Source: Bryobacteraceae bacterium
GTDB taxonomy: Bacteria; Acidobacteriota; Terriglobia; Bryobacterales; Bryobacteraceae
Direction of reading: 5' to 3'
Length of the DNA: 6,670 nucleotides
NCBI GenBank assembly: GCA_030044325.1
Contig: JASHWA010000452.1
Span: 1 to 6,670 of the forward strand
Positions 6,455 through 6,670 of this stretch are shown one piece after another. Position 1 is the stretch's first letter. Each line of letters starts with the position of its first letter. Below the pieces are notes generated by a model. The model saw nothing but the letters and a program-made list of their open reading frames with translations, was not told the origin of the DNA and did not search any database. Position numbers and translations under genes: made by a program.

Positions 6455-6483
6455 TGAGGCGCGGCAGCGACGGAGCGCGTCGC
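6455..6483 (+). repeat. Intergenic GC-rich repeat, copy C
   Basis: Third copy of the 29-bp repeat, between natB and nikR. It begins with the same 11 bases as copy A and keeps the GGAGCGCGT core. In this copy only, GCGACG (6467-6472) and CGTCGC (6478-6483) form a perfect 6-bp stem around a GAGCG loop. No T-run follows directly, so it is unlikely to be an intrinsic terminator. Confidence 0.45.
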
Positions 6484-6529
6484 ACCGTACACGCCGGAGC
6501 CCGCTGTCTGTCCCCTTTTTTCGGCAAGC

Positions 6530-6538
6530 TGCTAGTCT
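6530..6538 (+). promoter_or_regulatory. Extended -10 box candidate for nikR
   Basis: TGCTAGTCT is an extended -10 (TGn followed by TAnnnT). Seven nt separate it from the nikR ATG, the same spacing as in front of the leader ORF at 4425. The only ribosome-site-like bases, GGAAG at 6540-6544, sit 1 nt from the ATG, too close to work normally. A leaderless transcript is therefore the simplest reading. No clear -35 was found. Confidence 0.45.
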
Positions 6539-6545
6539 CGGAAGC

Positions 6546-6670
6546 ATGAGCGATCTCAGCCGCATTGGCGTGGCTATCGATTCCGCGCTGTTGAAGCAGT
6601 TCGACGAGTTGATCGGGCGGCGCGGGTACACCAACCGCTCGGAAGCGTTTCGCGATTTGATTCGCGATCA
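6546..6670 (+). CDS. nikR: NikR-type nickel-responsive transcriptional regulator, 3' truncated
   Basis: The window ends after 41 codons, covering only the N-terminal DNA-binding domain. The sequence begins MSDLSRIGVAIDSALLKQFD and continues through RRGYTNRSEAFRDLIRD. It is a ribbon-helix-helix with a beta strand at 6-12, helix A at about 13-25, the GYTNRSEA turn at 27-34, and helix B after it. The GY(T/N)NRSEA(I/F)RD(L/I) block is characteristic of NikR rather than of general CopG proteins. NikR family members bind Ni(II) through a C-terminal ACT-like domain and repress or activate nickel uptake genes; that domain is beyond the window. Strand residues align R6 with E. coli NikR R3 and G8 with T5, so the operator read by this protein may differ. 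No nickel transporter is visible in the window. Confidence 0.82.
   Translation, partial: MSDLSRIGVAIDSALLKQFDELIGRRGYTNRSEAFRDLIRD

Noticed and set aside
6467..6520. Intrinsic terminator after natB
   Set aside because: The 6-bp hairpin at 6467-6483 is not followed by T residues, and the T-run at 6515-6520 has no stem before it.
1..6670. CRISPR array, tRNA, rRNA, insertion sequence or defence island
   Set aside because: No regularly spaced repeats, cloverleaf-like segments, terminal inverted repeats, transposase motifs or defence-type domains were seen on either strand.

Overview
This is a GC-rich bacterial chromosomal segment of about 6.7 kb with ordinary housekeeping-type content. No rRNA, tRNA, CRISPR array, transposase or phage gene was seen. 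The best guess at the host is a soil-type Acidobacteriota (Solibacterales/Bryobacterales style). This rests on GC-rich codon use, short GC-rich intergenic repeats, start codons sitting just downstream of a TAnnnT box, and the mix of genes. It is an impression from reading, not a search result.

Layout from left to right. (1) Positions 1-974, plus strand: the 3' part of a multi-pass membrane protein of the lysylphosphatidylglycerol synthase transmembrane / UPF0104 family. (2) 1030-1392, minus strand: a thioredoxin with an intact WCGPC active site, convergent with gene 1. (3) 1592-3007 and 2992-4389, minus strand: two genes overlapping by 16 bp. The upstream one is a malonyl-CoA synthetase-like acyl-CoA ligase (MatB/ACSF3 type); the downstream one is a GT5 glycogen synthase (GlgA). 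(4) 4425-6424, plus strand, divergent from that pair: a 27-codon candidate leader peptide whose stop overlaps the start of an ABC ATPase (NatA-like) in an ATGA. The ABC-2 permease (NatB-like) follows with no gap (TAAATG). (5) 6546-6670, plus strand: the N-terminal ribbon-helix-helix of a NikR-type nickel-responsive regulator, cut by the window end.

The genes form separate functional units: envelope membrane protein, redox protein, carbon storage plus acyl activation, an ABC exporter, and metal regulation. The exporter operon is the best example of genes working together, with the ATPase and permease translationally linked and possibly preceded by a coupled leader peptide. The less ordinary signals lie between genes. 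One is the leader ORF with a -10-like box exactly 7 nt before its ATG. Another is the same spacing in front of nikR. The third is a 29-bp GC-rich repeat found three times, each time in a different intergenic gap. No clearly novel multi-gene system is visible.
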